NCBI RefSeq assembly: GCF_009380135.2
Contig: NZ_WHUT02000011.1
Location: forward strand, 62,001 to 126,000
Length of the DNA stretch: 64,000 nucleotides
DNA from: Fertoeibacter niger
GTDB taxonomy: Bacteria; Pseudomonadota; Alphaproteobacteria; Rhodobacterales; Rhodobacteraceae
Direction of reading: 5' to 3'
Shown: piece after piece, positions 43,210 to 52,391 of the stretch
Position numbering within the stretch: the first letter of the stretch is position 1
Layout: each line of letters opens with the position of its first letter
The notes under the pieces: model-generated
Database searches by the model: none
What the model saw: the letters and a program-made list of their open reading frames with translations, nothing else
What the model was told of the DNA's origin: nothing
Made by a program: the position numbers and the translations under genes

Positions 43210-43375
43210 CGGCCTCTCCCTGTTCCACGCTATCGGGTTTAGGCGCTGGGGCAGCAGGGGGCAAGCGGCGCGTTTGACGCGCCCCGGCACCTTTGGCCAG
43301 GTCTGGCCCCTGTCCCGCCCGCAAGCCGCTTTCCCTTGGCCCAAAGCTGTGCAACTTTCGGCGGCGGAGGTGGCC

Positions 43376-44056
43376 ATGCCTGTGACGCTGTATGTCTTTG
43401 ACGCCTATGGCACGCTGTTCGACGTGGCCGGTGCCGCGCGGGCTGCTGCCGAACCCGGTAGCGCGCTGGCGGCGCTCTGGCCCCGGCTGGCCGAGGACTG
43501 GCGCCGCAAACAGCTGGAATACACCTGGCTGCGCCGCATCATGGGCCAGCATGCCGATTTCGCCTCCGTCACCGCCGATGCGCTGGACTGGGCGATGGAG
43601 GCTGCGGGTCTGCCCGACCCCACCCTGCGCGCGCGCCTACTGGCGCTGTATCAGACGCTACCCGCCTACCCCGAGGTTCCGGCCACACTGGCCGCCCTGC
43701 GGGCACGGGGCCTGCGCACGGCGATCCTGTCAAACGGCACGCCGGGCATGCTTGCCGCCGCAACCGCCTCGGCCGGCATCGAAGGGCTGCTGGATGACGT
43801 GCTGTCGGTCGAGGCGATCGGCGCCTACAAGCCCGATCCGCAGGTTTATGCGTTGGTGGGCCAGCGGTTCGGCGTAGCACCCGATCAGGTGCGGTTCGTG
43901 TCGTCGAATGGCTGGGATGTTGCCGGGGCCGGTGCCTTTGGCTTTCGCACGGTCTGGGTGAACCGCGCGGGCCAGCCGGTGGACCGGCTGCCGCACCGGC
44001 CTGACCTTGCGCTGCCCGACCTTTCAACCCTTCCCGATCTTTCAGGACAGGCATGA
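43376..44056 (+). CDS. Haloacid dehalogenase type II (L-2-haloacid dehalogenase-like)
   Basis: 226-residue HAD-superfamily hydrolase. The nucleophile is Asp9 in YVFDAYGTLFD, followed by the loop-2 Ser/Asn in AILSNGTPGML, Lys in AYKPDPQVY and the type II-specific SSNGWDVAGAGAFGFRTVWV. The SSNxxD motif distinguishes (S)-2-haloacid dehalogenases from phosphatases of the fold. Real substrate may still be another 2-halo or 2-substituted acid. First gene of a three-gene operon: its stop overlaps the alpha/beta hydrolase start by 4 nt. Confidence 0.9.
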   Translation: MPVTLYVFDAYGTLFDVAGAARAAAEPGSALAALWPRLAEDWRRKQLEYTWLRRIMGQHADFASVTADALDWAMEAAGLPDPTLRARLLALYQTLPAYPEVPATLAALRARGLRTAILSNGTPGMLAAATASAGIEGLLDDVLSVEAIGAYKPDPQVYALVGQRFGVAPDQVRFVSSNGWDVAGAGAFGFRTVWVNRAGQPVDRLPHRPDLALPDLSTLPDLSGQA

Positions 44057-44895
44057 CCCCGCAGTTTTTCACCACCCCCGACGGCACCCGGCTGGCCTAT
44101 GCCGACGAGGGCCAGGGCACACCGCTGCTGTGCCTTGCCGGCCTGACCCGCACCATGGGCGATTTCGCCTACATGGCGCCGCATCTGCCGCCCTGCCGCC
44201 TGATCCGCATGGATTACCGGGGGCGCGGGGCGTCACAATGGACCGGGGCCGCCAGTTACACCGTGCCGCAAGAGGCGCAGGATGCGCTGGCGTTGCTGGA
44301 TCATCTGGGCATCGCGCAGGCGGCGGTTCTGGGCACCTCACGCGGGGGGCTGATCGGCATGATGCTGGCCGCCGTGGCCCGGCCCCGCCTGCTGGGCCTG
44401 TGCCTGAACGACATCGGCCCGGTGATCGAGCGGCAGGGGCTGGAGCGGATTTTCGACTATGTGGGCCGCAACCCTGCGTCAAAGACCCATGCAGCACTGG
44501 CCGCCGCCCTGCCCCGCAACATGCCTGGCTTTGCCAATGTGCCGCCAGACCGCTGGATGGCCGAGGCCGTGCTGCATTACACCGCCACCGGCTCCGGGCT
44601 GGCCATCACCTATGACCCCACGCTGCGCGAGGCGTTCCTGGCTGGCTTTCAAGCGCAAACGCCCGATTTCTGGCCGCTGTTCGACGCCTGCGCAGGCCTG
44701 CCGCTGGCATTGATCCGGGGGGCCAATTCCGACCTCCTGTCAGAGGAAACGGCCGCCGAAATGCGCCGCCGCCGCCCTGACATGACAATTGCCGAGGTGC
44801 CCGACCGCGCGCATATCCCGTTTCTGGACGAGCCGGAAAGCCTGACCGCGCTGCATGCCTTCCTGCAAGCCGTTGATTCGAAGGACACCACATGA
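44053..44895 (+). CDS. Alpha/beta hydrolase
   Basis: 280 residues. Nucleophile elbow GTSRGG (Ser96), oxyanion region LCLAGLTRTMGDFAYM, acid near LIRGANSDLLSEETA and His in VPDRAHIPFLDEP. The DYRGRGAS and SRGG pattern resembles esterase/lactonase-type or C-C hydrolase members. Overlaps the HAD gene upstream and the PLP dehydratase downstream by 4 nt at each side, so translation is coupled throughout the trio. Substrate unknown. Confidence 0.88.
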   Translation: MTPQFFTTPDGTRLAYADEGQGTPLLCLAGLTRTMGDFAYMAPHLPPCRLIRMDYRGRGASQWTGAASYTVPQEAQDALALLDHLGIAQAAVLGTSRGGLIGMMLAAVARPRLLGLCLNDIGPVIERQGLERIFDYVGRNPASKTHAALAAALPRNMPGFANVPPDRWMAEAVLHYTATGSGLAITYDPTLREAFLAGFQAQTPDFWPLFDACAGLPLALIRGANSDLLSEETAAEMRRRRPDMTIAEVPDRAHIPFLDEPESLTALHAFLQAVDSKDTT

Positions 44896-45869
44896 CCAGC
44901 ATCGCCATGATCGAAGCAGCGGCTCAACGGCTGGCAGGCCGGGCGCGGCGCACACCGCTGCTGGCCTCGCCCTTTCTGGATGAGATCGCGGGCCGCCGGG
45001 TTCTGGTCAAGGCCGAATGCCTGCAACATACCGGATCGTTCAAGTTTCGCGGCGCGTGGTCTGCCGTGTCGGCGCTTGACGCTGACATGCGGGCGCGCGG
45101 CGTCATCGCCTTTTCCTCGGGCAACCATGCGCAGGGCGTGGCGCTGGCCGCCGCACAGCACGGCACCAGCGCCGTGATCGTCATGCCCGCCGACGCGCCC
45201 GCGCTGAAGATCGCCAACACCCGTGCGCTGGGGGCCGAAGTGGTGCTGTATGACCGCGCCCGCGAAAACCGCGATGCCATTGGCGCGGCGCTGGCCGCCG
45301 AACGCGGGCTGACGCTGATACGGCCATATGATGATCCGCAGGTGATTGCCGGGCAGGGGACAATGGGGCTGGAGATCGCCGAACAGGCCGCCGAGGCGGG
45401 CGTCACAAAGGCCGATGTGATCGTGTGTTGTGGTGGCGGCGGGCTGACCTCGGGCACCGCCCTGGCGCTGGAGGCCCGCGCCCCCGGCCTGCGCGTGCGC
45501 ACGGCAGAACCCGCAGGCTTTGACGATGCCGCGCGGTCGGTGGCGGCGGGGTCGATCCAGCGCAATGCCGCGCTTTCAGGCTCGATCTGCGATGCCATCG
45601 TGACGCCGGAACCGGGGCAGCTTACCTTTCCGATCCTGCGGCGGCTGTGCGGCCCGGGACTGTCGGTGACGGATGACGAGGCGCTGGCGGCCATGGCACT
45701 GGCCTTTCTGCGGCTGAAACTGGTGCTGGAACCGGGCGGGGCTGTGGCGCTGGCGGCGGCCCTGTTCCGACGCGACCAGATCGCGGGCGATGCGGTGATC
45801 GTCACCGCCTCGGGCGGGAATGTCGGGGCCGAGGTGTTCGGGCAGGCGCTGGCACGGTTTGCGGCCTGA
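44892..45869 (+). CDS. PLP-dependent threonine/serine dehydratase family protein
   Basis: 325 residues, fold type II. Pyridoxal lysine is K51 in HTGSFKFRGAW, with the cofactor loop FSSGNHAQGVALAA and phosphate-binding VCCGGGGLTSGTALALEA. No C-terminal ACT domain, so it is the catabolic or hydroxyaspartate-dehydratase-like form without allosteric control. Third gene of the coupled operon. The 284-bp gap that follows (45870-46153) shows no gene. It has an AT-richer start with TTGCAATG and TTTGCGG motifs reminiscent of the 16591 region, but no organised site. Confidence 0.88.
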   Translation: MTSIAMIEAAAQRLAGRARRTPLLASPFLDEIAGRRVLVKAECLQHTGSFKFRGAWSAVSALDADMRARGVIAFSSGNHAQGVALAAAQHGTSAVIVMPADAPALKIANTRALGAEVVLYDRARENRDAIGAALAAERGLTLIRPYDDPQVIAGQGTMGLEIAEQAAEAGVTKADVIVCCGGGGLTSGTALALEARAPGLRVRTAEPAGFDDAARSVAAGSIQRNAALSGSICDAIVTPEPGQLTFPILRRLCGPGLSVTDDEALAAMALAFLRLKLVLEPGGAVALAAALFRRDQIAGDAVIVTASGGNVGAEVFGQALARFAA

Positions 45870-46153
45870 ACGGGTTTGTGATTTTGCAATGTTTGCGGCG
45901 ATTTTTCAGGCCACGTGTTTTCTGAACATAGCCTCACAAACCACGATGAACGCAGCCGTTCTGCCAAAGCTGATGCCGGGGAAGCTTGGCTTCTTTCAAC
46001 ATTCTTGTCTGGAAATGCGACTCTCCGCTTTTGGTGAGCGACAACTGTGCAGGCAAGGCCACCCGCCTGCCCACACCGGCCAAAACCCGGCCTTTCCCTT
46101 GCCCATAACCCGCCCTAGTATCACCTCGCCCGCATCCCGGGCCGGATGCCGCC

Positions 46154-47380
46154 ATGCGTAACCCCCGCCTTGCCCTGACCTTCATCCTGACCACTGTGAC
46201 GCTGGACGCCATCGGCATCGGGCTGATCTTTCCGGTGATGCCCGACCTGATCGAGGAAGTGACCGGCGGATCGCTGGCCCAGGCCGCCGTCTGGGGCGGG
46301 TTTCTGGCCACATCCTTTGCGGTCATGCAATTCCTGTTCGGCCCGCTGATGGGCAGCCTGTCCGACCGTTACGGCCGCCGCCCGATCCTGCTGATCTCGC
46401 TGGCGGTGATGGCGGTCGACTATCTGGTGATGGCCGTGGCCCCCACCATCGGGCTGTTGCTGCTGGCGCGCATCGTGGCGGGCATCACCTCGGCCACATT
46501 CTCCACCGCCACCGCCTTCATCGCCGACATCACCCCGCCCGAGGACAGGGGCCGCCGCTTTGGCCTGATCGGCGCGGGGTTCGGCATCGGGTTCGTGCTG
46601 GGGCCACTGATCGGCGGGCTGTTGGCGGGCATCGATACCCGCGCGCCGTTCTACGCCGCCGCCGCGATGGCCGGGGCCAACCTGATCTTCGGCGCGCTGA
46701 TCCTGCCCGAAACCGTCACCGATGCCACGCGCCGCCCCTTCGCGCTGGCCCGTGCCAACCCGCTGGGCGCCCTGCGGGCCGTCGGCCGCCTGCCGGGGCT
46801 GGGCAGGCCGCTGGCGGTGTTTCTGCTGCTTTCCATCGCGATGAATGTCTATCCGGCGATCTGGGCGTATTACGGGCAGGCGCGTTTTGGCTGGGATACC
46901 GGCATGATCGGCTTTTCGCTGGGCGTCTATGGCATCAGCTTCGCGCTGGGGCAGGCACTGCTGGTCGGCCCGCTGATCCGCCGCTTTGGCGAACACCGCG
47001 CCGCGCGTTATGGCATGTGGGTGGATATCACCACACTCGCCGCGCTGGGGCTGATCACCTCGGGCACCGGGGCGCTGCTGCTGACACCGATCACCGCACT
47101 GGGCGGCGTGGTGACCCCCGCGTTGCAAGCCATCCTGTCGCGCCAGACACCCGAGAATGCCCAAGGTGAATTGCAGGGCGTGCTGGCCAGCCTTGCCGCC
47201 ATCGCCATGATCACGGCCCCCCTGATCATGACTAACACCTTCAGCCTGTTCACCGGCCCTTCCGCGCCGGTCTTTGCCCCCGGCGCGCCGTTCCTGCTGG
47301 CGTCGGCCCTGATGGTCGCTGCCATGCTGCTGCATGTCGCAGGCCCGCGCGATTCCAGACCACACTCCCCCACACACTGA
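46154..47380 (+). CDS. MFS drug exporter, TetA (TCR/Tet) type
   Basis: 408 residues, twelve predicted helices. Motif A GSLSDRYGRRPILLISL lies between helices 2 and 3, and motif C-like GAGFGIGFVLGPLIGGLLAG in helix 5 marks an antiporter of the DHA1 group. ITLAALGLITSGTGALLLT and TPENAQGELQGVLASLAAIA match TCR/Tet proteins. Labelled tetracycline resistance in many databases, but chromosomal relatives often transport other compounds, so the drug is not inferred. Single gene; repeat copy E begins 10 bp after the stop. Confidence 0.92.
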   Translation: MRNPRLALTFILTTVTLDAIGIGLIFPVMPDLIEEVTGGSLAQAAVWGGFLATSFAVMQFLFGPLMGSLSDRYGRRPILLISLAVMAVDYLVMAVAPTIGLLLLARIVAGITSATFSTATAFIADITPPEDRGRRFGLIGAGFGIGFVLGPLIGGLLAGIDTRAPFYAAAAMAGANLIFGALILPETVTDATRRPFALARANPLGALRAVGRLPGLGRPLAVFLLLSIAMNVYPAIWAYYGQARFGWDTGMIGFSLGVYGISFALGQALLVGPLIRRFGEHRAARYGMWVDITTLAALGLITSGTGALLLTPITALGGVVTPALQAILSRQTPENAQGELQGVLASLAAIAMITAPLIMTNTFSLFTGPSAPVFAPGAPFLLASALMVAAMLLHVAGPRDSRPHSPTH

Positions 47381-47389
47381 CTCTGCGAC

Positions 47390-47440
47390 ATTTTCTGTCG
47401 ATAAGTATCCCACGGGGGTCCGGGGGTGTGAAACCCCCGG
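47390..47440 (+). repeat. Interspersed G-rich hairpin element, copy E
   Basis: ATTTTCTGTCGATAAGTATCC, then a CGGGGGT direct run, and the stem CCGGGGGT (47420-47427) / ACCCCCGG (47433-47440) with a GTGAA loop. Same head and core as copies C and D. It lies between the MFS gene and the enolase-superfamily gene, ending 26 bp before the latter's start, so it is part of that gene's leader unless transcription starts inside it. Confidence 0.7.
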
Positions 47441-47466
47441 CTCTGCCGGCAACAGAGGGCCCGCCC

Positions 47467-48705
47467 ATGCGCCTGAAAGACCTCGAAATTTTCACCGTCG
47501 CCCCACCTTCGCCCGGCTGGGGGGGCCGCTACTGGACCTTTGTGAAGCTGACGACGGATGACGGCATCACCGGCTATGGCGAATGCTATGCCTCCACCGT
47601 CGGGCCAAAGGCGATGAATGCGGTGATCGAGGATGTGTTCACCCGCCACATGCAGGGCCAAAGCCCGGAAAACATCGAATGGATGTTCCGCCGCGCCTAT
47701 TCCGCTGGTTTCACCCAGCGGCCAGACCCTACGGTGATGGGCGCGTTTTCGGGGTTGGAGATTGCCTGCTGGGACATTCTGGGCAAGGCGAGGGGCCGCC
47801 CCGTCTGGGCGCTGCTGGGCGGCATGGTGAATGAACGCATCCGGTCCTACACCTATCTTTACCCTGCGCCGGGCGAATATTCCCCCGACTTCTGGCATTC
47901 GCCCGACATGGCGGCCGAAGCGGCGCTGCGCTTTGTCGATCTGGGCTTCACGGCGGTGAAGTTTGATCCTGCCGGGCCCTATACGATCCGGGGCGGGCAT
48001 GAACCGGCGCTGTCCGATATCAGCCGCTCCGCCGCCTTCTGCAAGGCGATCCGCGAGGCGGTGGGCGACCGGGCGGATTTGCTGTTCGGCACGCATGGCC
48101 AGTTCACCACGCCGGGCGCGATCCGCATGGGCCATGCGATCGACCCCTATGGCCCGCTGTGGTATGAAGAACCGATCCCGCCAGACAATCTGGCCGAATT
48201 CGCCGTGGTCGCGGCGGCGGTGAAAACCCCGCTGGCCACGGGTGAGCGGTTGACCACCAAGGCCGAATTCGGCGCATTGCTGCGGCTGGGCGGGGTGAAG
48301 ATCCTGCAACCGGCACTGGGCCGCGTAGGTGGCATCTGGGAGGCCAAGAAAATCGCCGCCATGGCCGAGGTGTTCAACGCCGAAATGGCCCCGCATCTGT
48401 ATGCCGGGCCGGTGGAATGGGCCGCCAACATCCATTTCGCCGCCTCGATCCCCAACATCCTGATGGCCGAAACGATTGAGACCGGCGGGTCGTTCCACCA
48501 GCAACTGATCGGTCACACGATCACCTGGGAAGATGGTTATATCCTGCCGCCCACCGCCCCCGGCCTTGGCATCGCCTTTGACGAGGATGTGGCCCGCGCG
48601 CATCCCTATACCGGCGACCGCCTGCATCTGGAGATGCAGGAAGCGCCCTGCGACTATCGCCACGGCAACCGCTTTGAGGGCGGGGCACCGACCAGCACGC
48701 TATAG
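47467..48705 (+). CDS. Enolase-superfamily enzyme (mandelate racemase/muconate lactonizing type)
   Basis: 412 residues. N-terminal capping domain MRLKDLEIFTVAPPSPGWGG and GGRYWTFVKLTTDDGITGYG, then the barrel with FTAVKFDPAG (KxD base), metal ligands near LLFGTHGQFT, WYEEPIPPDN and ATGERLTTKAEF, and MAPHLYAGPVEW at the far end. Likely a sugar-acid dehydratase or racemase; the fused THGQFT region resembles galactonate/arabinonate-type dehydratases, but the substrate needs experiment. Start at ATG 47467 (AGAGGG upstream). The 282 bp between its stop and tRNA-Phe hold no gene I recognise. Confidence 0.86.
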   Translation: MRLKDLEIFTVAPPSPGWGGRYWTFVKLTTDDGITGYGECYASTVGPKAMNAVIEDVFTRHMQGQSPENIEWMFRRAYSAGFTQRPDPTVMGAFSGLEIACWDILGKARGRPVWALLGGMVNERIRSYTYLYPAPGEYSPDFWHSPDMAAEAALRFVDLGFTAVKFDPAGPYTIRGGHEPALSDISRSAAFCKAIREAVGDRADLLFGTHGQFTTPGAIRMGHAIDPYGPLWYEEPIPPDNLAEFAVVAAAVKTPLATGERLTTKAEFGALLRLGGVKILQPALGRVGGIWEAKKIAAMAEVFNAEMAPHLYAGPVEWAANIHFAASIPNILMAETIETGGSFHQQLIGHTITWEDGYILPPTAPGLGIAFDEDVARAHPYTGDRLHLEMQEAPCDYRHGNRFEGGAPTSTL

Positions 48706-48987
48706 CCAGCCAGTGCCGTTGGCCCCGTCCGGCTTTGGGATGGGGCCTGCTTTCTGCCGTCAAGTGAATGATGCGATGCATCCGCCGTTGCAGTCGGCAG
48801 AGTTCGGCGGTTGGTCAGATCGACTTGCCACGCTCCGATCCGCGACAGGCCGGACAATGCGGCCTGCGACCATGCAATCGCTGTGTTGAATCCTGCCCCT
48901 GCAGAAAACACGATGTCACAGGGCAACCCACGCCCTGAATTGCGGGTGCAACGGATTTTCAGGATCGGTTTGTATCGGGGTATTTTA

Positions 48988-49063
48988 TGGTGCCCGGAGA
49001 CGGATTTGAACCGCCGACACGCGAATTTTCAATCCGCTGCTCTACCAACTGAGCTATCCGGGC
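48988..49063 (-). tRNA. tRNA-Phe (anticodon GAA)
   Basis: Minus strand from 49063: GCCCGGATAGCTCAGTTGGT, then the anticodon arm GCGGATTGAAAATTCGC (GAA), variable region and TPsiC GGTTCAAATCC, closing TCCGGGCA with encoded CCA at 48988-48990. Acceptor pairing GCCCGGA/TCCGGGC is perfect. Length 76 nt. Encoded CCA is noteworthy but common. Confidence 0.97.
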
Positions 49064-49169
49064 ACACAAGCGAACGGCGATCCGTTCTCGTGGAGCGGTA
49101 TTATGCGAGGGCGCAGGGGCTGTCCAGAGGGGGCGGGAAAAAATCTGCGTGCCGGGCGGTGTTGGGCAG

Positions 49170-49352
49170 TCAGTGGTGTGAGGGCCTGTCGCGCAGGTCT
49201 GTGTCTTCGTCGCAGGCGTCAGGGTCCACCGGTTCGGCGGGGATGGCGTAACTGCCGGTCAGCCAGCGGCCCAGATCGACATCGGCGCAGCGGCGTGAGC
49301 AAAAGGGGCGATACTTCGGATCGGCGTCCTTGGCGCAGATCGGACAGGTCAC
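49170..49352 (-). CDS. yacG: DNA gyrase inhibitor YacG
   Basis: 60-residue zinc protein that binds Gyr[21 protein letters not shown], then RCADVDLGRWLTGSYAIP. Zinc ligands C3, C6, C18, C22. The acidic C-terminus (DPDACDEDTDLRD) is typical. Its ATG overlaps the stop of the RNase E/G gene by 4 nt (49349-49352), so it is translationally coupled. Last gene of the infA-maf-RNase-yacG run. Confidence 0.95.
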   Translation of the reverse strand: MTCPICAKDADPKYRPFCSRRCADVDLGRWLTGSYAIPAEPVDPDACDEDTDLRDRPSHH

Positions 49353-50401
49353 TTCCGCAGCCCCGAAAGCACTTCGGCCAGCGGCAGCCGGTCACGCTTG
49401 CGCACCAGTTCGTAAAGGCCCAGCGGCGTCCACCCGGCAAGGCTGGTTTCCGCCGCCTCGCCCTTGAAGGCGGCGCGCAGCACCTGTTCCAGTGTCGCGC
49501 GGTCGCGTTTCGGCATCGGGGCGAAATCCACCACCACCTGCCCGCCAAAGCCGCGCAGCCTGAGCTGGCGCGGCAGGTCGCGGGCGGCGGCGACATTGGC
49601 CTTCATCCCGGCGGCGGGCGACGTGTCTGGCCCGGTGTTCACATCAACGGCCACCAGCGCGCGGGTGGGTTCGATCATCATGTGGCCGCCGCCCGGCAGT
49701 GGCACATGCGGCGTCAGCAGCGCGTCGATCATCTCCAGCACGCCATGGTCGGCAAAGGCCGTGGGCCCTTCGGCCACCTCATCCGGGGCCGGGTCTGACC
49801 AGTCGCGCCACGCCGTTTCCTGCGCGCCCGCGCCATCGACCAGCAGTTCCGGCCCGCCGCTGGTATCGGCCAGCACCGCCACCGCCAGATCGCGCATCGC
49901 GCGGATATCGTCGGCAATCTCATCCTCATCCGCCGCTTCGGCGGCAGAGCGGATGATCAGCCCCATATCGGCGGGAGAGCCTGCCATGGCATCAGCTGCC
50001 AGCGCCTCCAACGCGTCGCGGGTATCTTCCTCGCGGATGCGGCGTGACACGTTCAGCCCGGGCGCCCCGGGCGTGACTATGGCCAGACGGCTTTTGAACA
50101 GCAACCGACTGGTCACGGGCACGGCCTTGCCCGGCTCGGCAGCGCCCGTCACCTGCACCAGCACGCTTTGCCCCGGTGCTAGCCCCGACACCTGGCGCAG
50201 AAAGCCTGACCCTTCGGGCAGTTTCACGAAAACCCCGCCCTGCCCCTTCATCTGCCGGTCCACCACCGCGCGGTAGATGGCACCCGGCACCGGCGCTTCG
50301 CTTGCAGGGTCGATCAGCAGATCCTGCAACTGCCCGTCCACGATCAGCGCGGCAGCATCCTGCCCCCGCACCTGACCCAGCGCCACAACCCGGCCTATCA
50401 T
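49349..50401 (-). CDS. Ribonuclease E/G family protein, short form
   Basis: 350 residues. The catalytic DNase I-like core is shown by [36 protein letters not shown] (the two metal Asp residues) and [12 protein letters not shown]-terminal [13 protein letters not shown] and the S1-like region [20 protein letters not shown] are present but small. It has no long disordered scaffold, so it resembles RNase G, which trims 16S rRNA 5' ends and some mRNAs. Start at 50401 overlaps the maf stop (ATGA), and its stop overlaps yacG. Full RNase E is presumably encoded elsewhere. RraB of this window (13033) could only contact it if binding does not need the scaffold. Confidence 0.88.
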   Translation of the reverse strand: MIGRVVALGQVRGQDAAALIVDGQLQDLLIDPASEAPVPGAIYRAVVDRQMKGQGGVFVKLPEGSGFLRQVSGLAPGQSVLVQVTGAAEPGKAVPVTSRLLFKSRLAIVTPGAPGLNVSRRIREEDTRDALEALAADAMAGSPADMGLIIRSAAEAADEDEIADDIRAMRDLAVAVLADTSGGPELLVDGAGAQETAWRDWSDPAPDEVAEGPTAFADHGVLEMIDALLTPHVPLPGGGHMMIEPTRALVAVDVNTGPDTSPAAGMKANVAAARDLPRQLRLRGFGGQVVVDFAPMPKRDRATLEQVLRAAFKGEAAETSLAGWTPLGLYELVRKRDRLPLAEVLSGLRK

Positions 50402-50976
50402 GCGTCTCTCCGATACACATTGTAGCCCGCCGTCGCCAGCAGGGCCGCAGTTTCGGCCAGGGGCAGGCCCACGATGCCGGTGAACGAGCCTGACATCCAC
50501 GGAATGAACGCCCCCGCCAGCCCCTGAATGGCATAGCCGCCGGCCTTGCCCTGCCATTCATTGCTGGCCAGATAGGCGTTCAGCTCCACATCCGACAGGC
50601 GTTTCATCTTCACGTCGCTGACCACTTCACGGGCCCACAGCCGCTCGCCCCGGCGCACCGCCAGCGCCGTGATCACCTGATGCCGCCGTCCGCCCAAGGC
50701 CAGCAGAAACTGCGCCGCCTGCCCGGCATCCGCGGGTTTGCCCAAGATCCGGCGGCCCAAGGCCACCGTTGTATCGGCACACAGCACGATGTCATCCGGG
50801 CCAGCAGGCACCGCCGCCGCCTTTTCCGCCGCGATCCGCACGCAATAGGGGCGCGGCAGTTCGCCCTTGCGGGGGTCTTCGTCGATATCGGGGGACAGGA
50901 TGGCGTCAGGCGTGATGCCCAGTTGCGCCAGAAGTTCCTTGCGGCGCGGGCTGGCCGAGCCGAGGATCAGGCGCAT
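50398..50976 (-). CDS. maf: Maf family nucleotide pyrophosphatase
   Basis: 192 residues. [20 protein letters not shown] is the N-terminal signature, followed by [33 protein letters not shown] and [20 protein letters not shown]. Maf proteins hydrolyse non-canonical or selected nucleotides (dTTP/UTP or 7-methyl-GTP subgroups) and overexpression arrests septation. Start at 50976. Between infA (19 bp upstream) and the RNase E/G gene (4-nt overlap), as in many Rhodobacterales. Confidence 0.94.
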   Translation of the reverse strand: MRLILGSASPRRKELLAQLGITPDAILSPDIDEDPRKGELPRPYCVRIAAEKAAAVPAGPDDIVLCADTTVALGRRILGKPADAGQAAQFLLALGGRRHQVITALAVRRGERLWAREVVSDVKMKRLSDVELNAYLASNEWQGKAGGYAIQGLAGAFIPWMSGSFTGIVGLPLAETAALLATAGYNVYRRDA

Positions 50977-50995
50977 GGCATGGCCTGCGCTGCCG

Positions 50996-51214
50996 TCACT
51001 TGAAGCGGTAATTGATGCGGCCTTTCGACAGGTCATAGGGGGTCATTTCCACCTGCACCTTGTCGCCTGCCAGAACGCGGATGCGGTTCTTGCGCATCTT
51101 GCCTGCCATGGTTGCGATCAGTTCATGGCCATTGTCGAGCTCGACCTTGAATGTCGCGTTGGGCAGGAGTTCCTTGACGACACCGGGAAATTCGAGCGTA
51201 TCTTCCTTGGCCAT
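50996..51214 (-). CDS. infA: Translation initiation factor IF-1
   Basis: 72 residues, S1-like OB fold: [72 protein letters not shown], nearly identical to the universal IF-1 sequence. First gene of infA-maf-RNase-yacG. The 255 bp upstream (51215-51469) contain no gene and probably the operon promoter. Confidence 0.98.
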   Translation of the reverse strand: MAKEDTLEFPGVVKELLPNATFKVELDNGHELIATMAGKMRKNRIRVLAGDKVQVEMTPYDLSKGRINYRFK

Positions 51215-51469
51215 GGTCTCTCCAATAAGGGTTGGCCCGCGTCCTGCGCAGGCTCGGGCGGTAAATGCGCCGGGATTCGCTGATTTTCAAGGGGAAAATG
51301 CGCGGGGCGGGGCAATGAGGGCGGTGGCAGGCCATAGCGCGGCGGCCAGCGGTGGCGGGACGGCCATCATGTTATCAGGGGCTTGGCCGGGGTTCGGCGC
51401 GGCAGCATGCTACTTTGGTCGCAGGCGGGGCCTGCCGCATAGCCGCCATGCGCGCCGCTGCTGTGGCTC

Positions 51470-52333
51470 TCAGGGCCTGCCCACCCGCGCCGCCTGTTCC
51501 GCCCAATGCCGGTGATTGAGCACCCCGCCATCGGCGCGCACGCGGGCAATCTCGGAAAGGTGCACTTCCGCCACGGCCCAGCCCGGCACGTTCAGCGCGG
51601 TTTCGGCCAGAATGCCGGTCTCGGGCCAGCCCCGGTCAGGCGGGCCGTAAACCGCCGCGCGGCCCACATTCTCATCCACCGCCGGGCACCAGTCGCAGGG
51701 GCCCACCGTGGGCGCATGCACCACAACGCATTGATTTTCCAGCGCCCGCGCCATTGAGCCAACCCGCACCCGGGTAAAACCCGCAAACGTGTCGGTGCAG
51801 GACGGGGCCAGCAGAATCTCGGCCCCCTGTTCGGCCATGGCGCGGGCCAGCAGGGGAAATTCGCTGTCATAGCAGATGATGATGCCGATCTTGCCTAGCG
51901 GCGTGTCAAACACCTGCACCCCCTGCCCCGGCACGACATCCCAGGTTTCGCGTTCAAACCGCGTCATGATCAGCTTGTCCTGATGGCCGATGATGCCGTG
52001 CGGACCATAAAGCGTGGCACGGTTTACGGGCCGGTCGCCGGTGTAGACCGGGCCGGAAGCACCGAGGATATGGACGTTGTGGGTCTGGGCGAGGCTGAGG
52101 TGGATTTCGTCGGCGGCGTTCCGGTGGCTGGCCACCTCACGCAACGCCGCCTCCAGATCGGCGGCGGTTTCCCTGCCGGCAAGCGAGGCCAGCTCCATCG
52201 CGCCATATTCCGGGAAGACCAGCAGCTGCGCGCCCTGCGCCGCGGCACCGGCAACCCAGGTGGAGAGTTTGGCTTCGTAGGCGGCGAGCGAGGGGAGCCA
52301 GTCGAGGGGGTAGGCTGCGGCAGCGATTTTCAT
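51470..52333 (-). CDS. Carbon-nitrogen hydrolase (nitrilase superfamily)
   Basis: 287 residues with the Glu-Lys-Cys triad: LVFPEYGAMELASLAG (Glu), GHQDKLIMTRFER (Lys) and IGIIICYDSEFPLLARAM (Cys). It belongs with omega-amidase/N-carbamoyl hydrolases rather than true nitrilases. Start at 52333 (MKIAAAAYPL). Third in order of a conserved trio: the GNAT gene lies 58 bp upstream and the NTF2-like gene before that. Substrate unknown; linked acetyltransferase suggests it might release an amide made or recognised by that enzyme. Confidence 0.88.
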   Translation of the reverse strand: MKIAAAAYPLDWLPSLAAYEAKLSTWVAGAAAQGAQLLVFPEYGAMELASLAGRETAADLEAALREVASHRNAADEIHLSLAQTHNVHILGASGPVYTGDRPVNRATLYGPHGIIGHQDKLIMTRFERETWDVVPGQGVQVFDTPLGKIGIIICYDSEFPLLARAMAEQGAEILLAPSCTDTFAGFTRVRVGSMARALENQCVVVHAPTVGPCDWCPAVDENVGRAAVYGPPDRGWPETGILAETALNVPGWAVAEVHLSEIARVRADGGVLNHRHWAEQAARVGRP

Positions 52334-52391
52334 GGCTTGTCCAGATGTTGACGATGCTTGTGGCAGTCTTGTGCCACGAAGGCGCAGGCGG

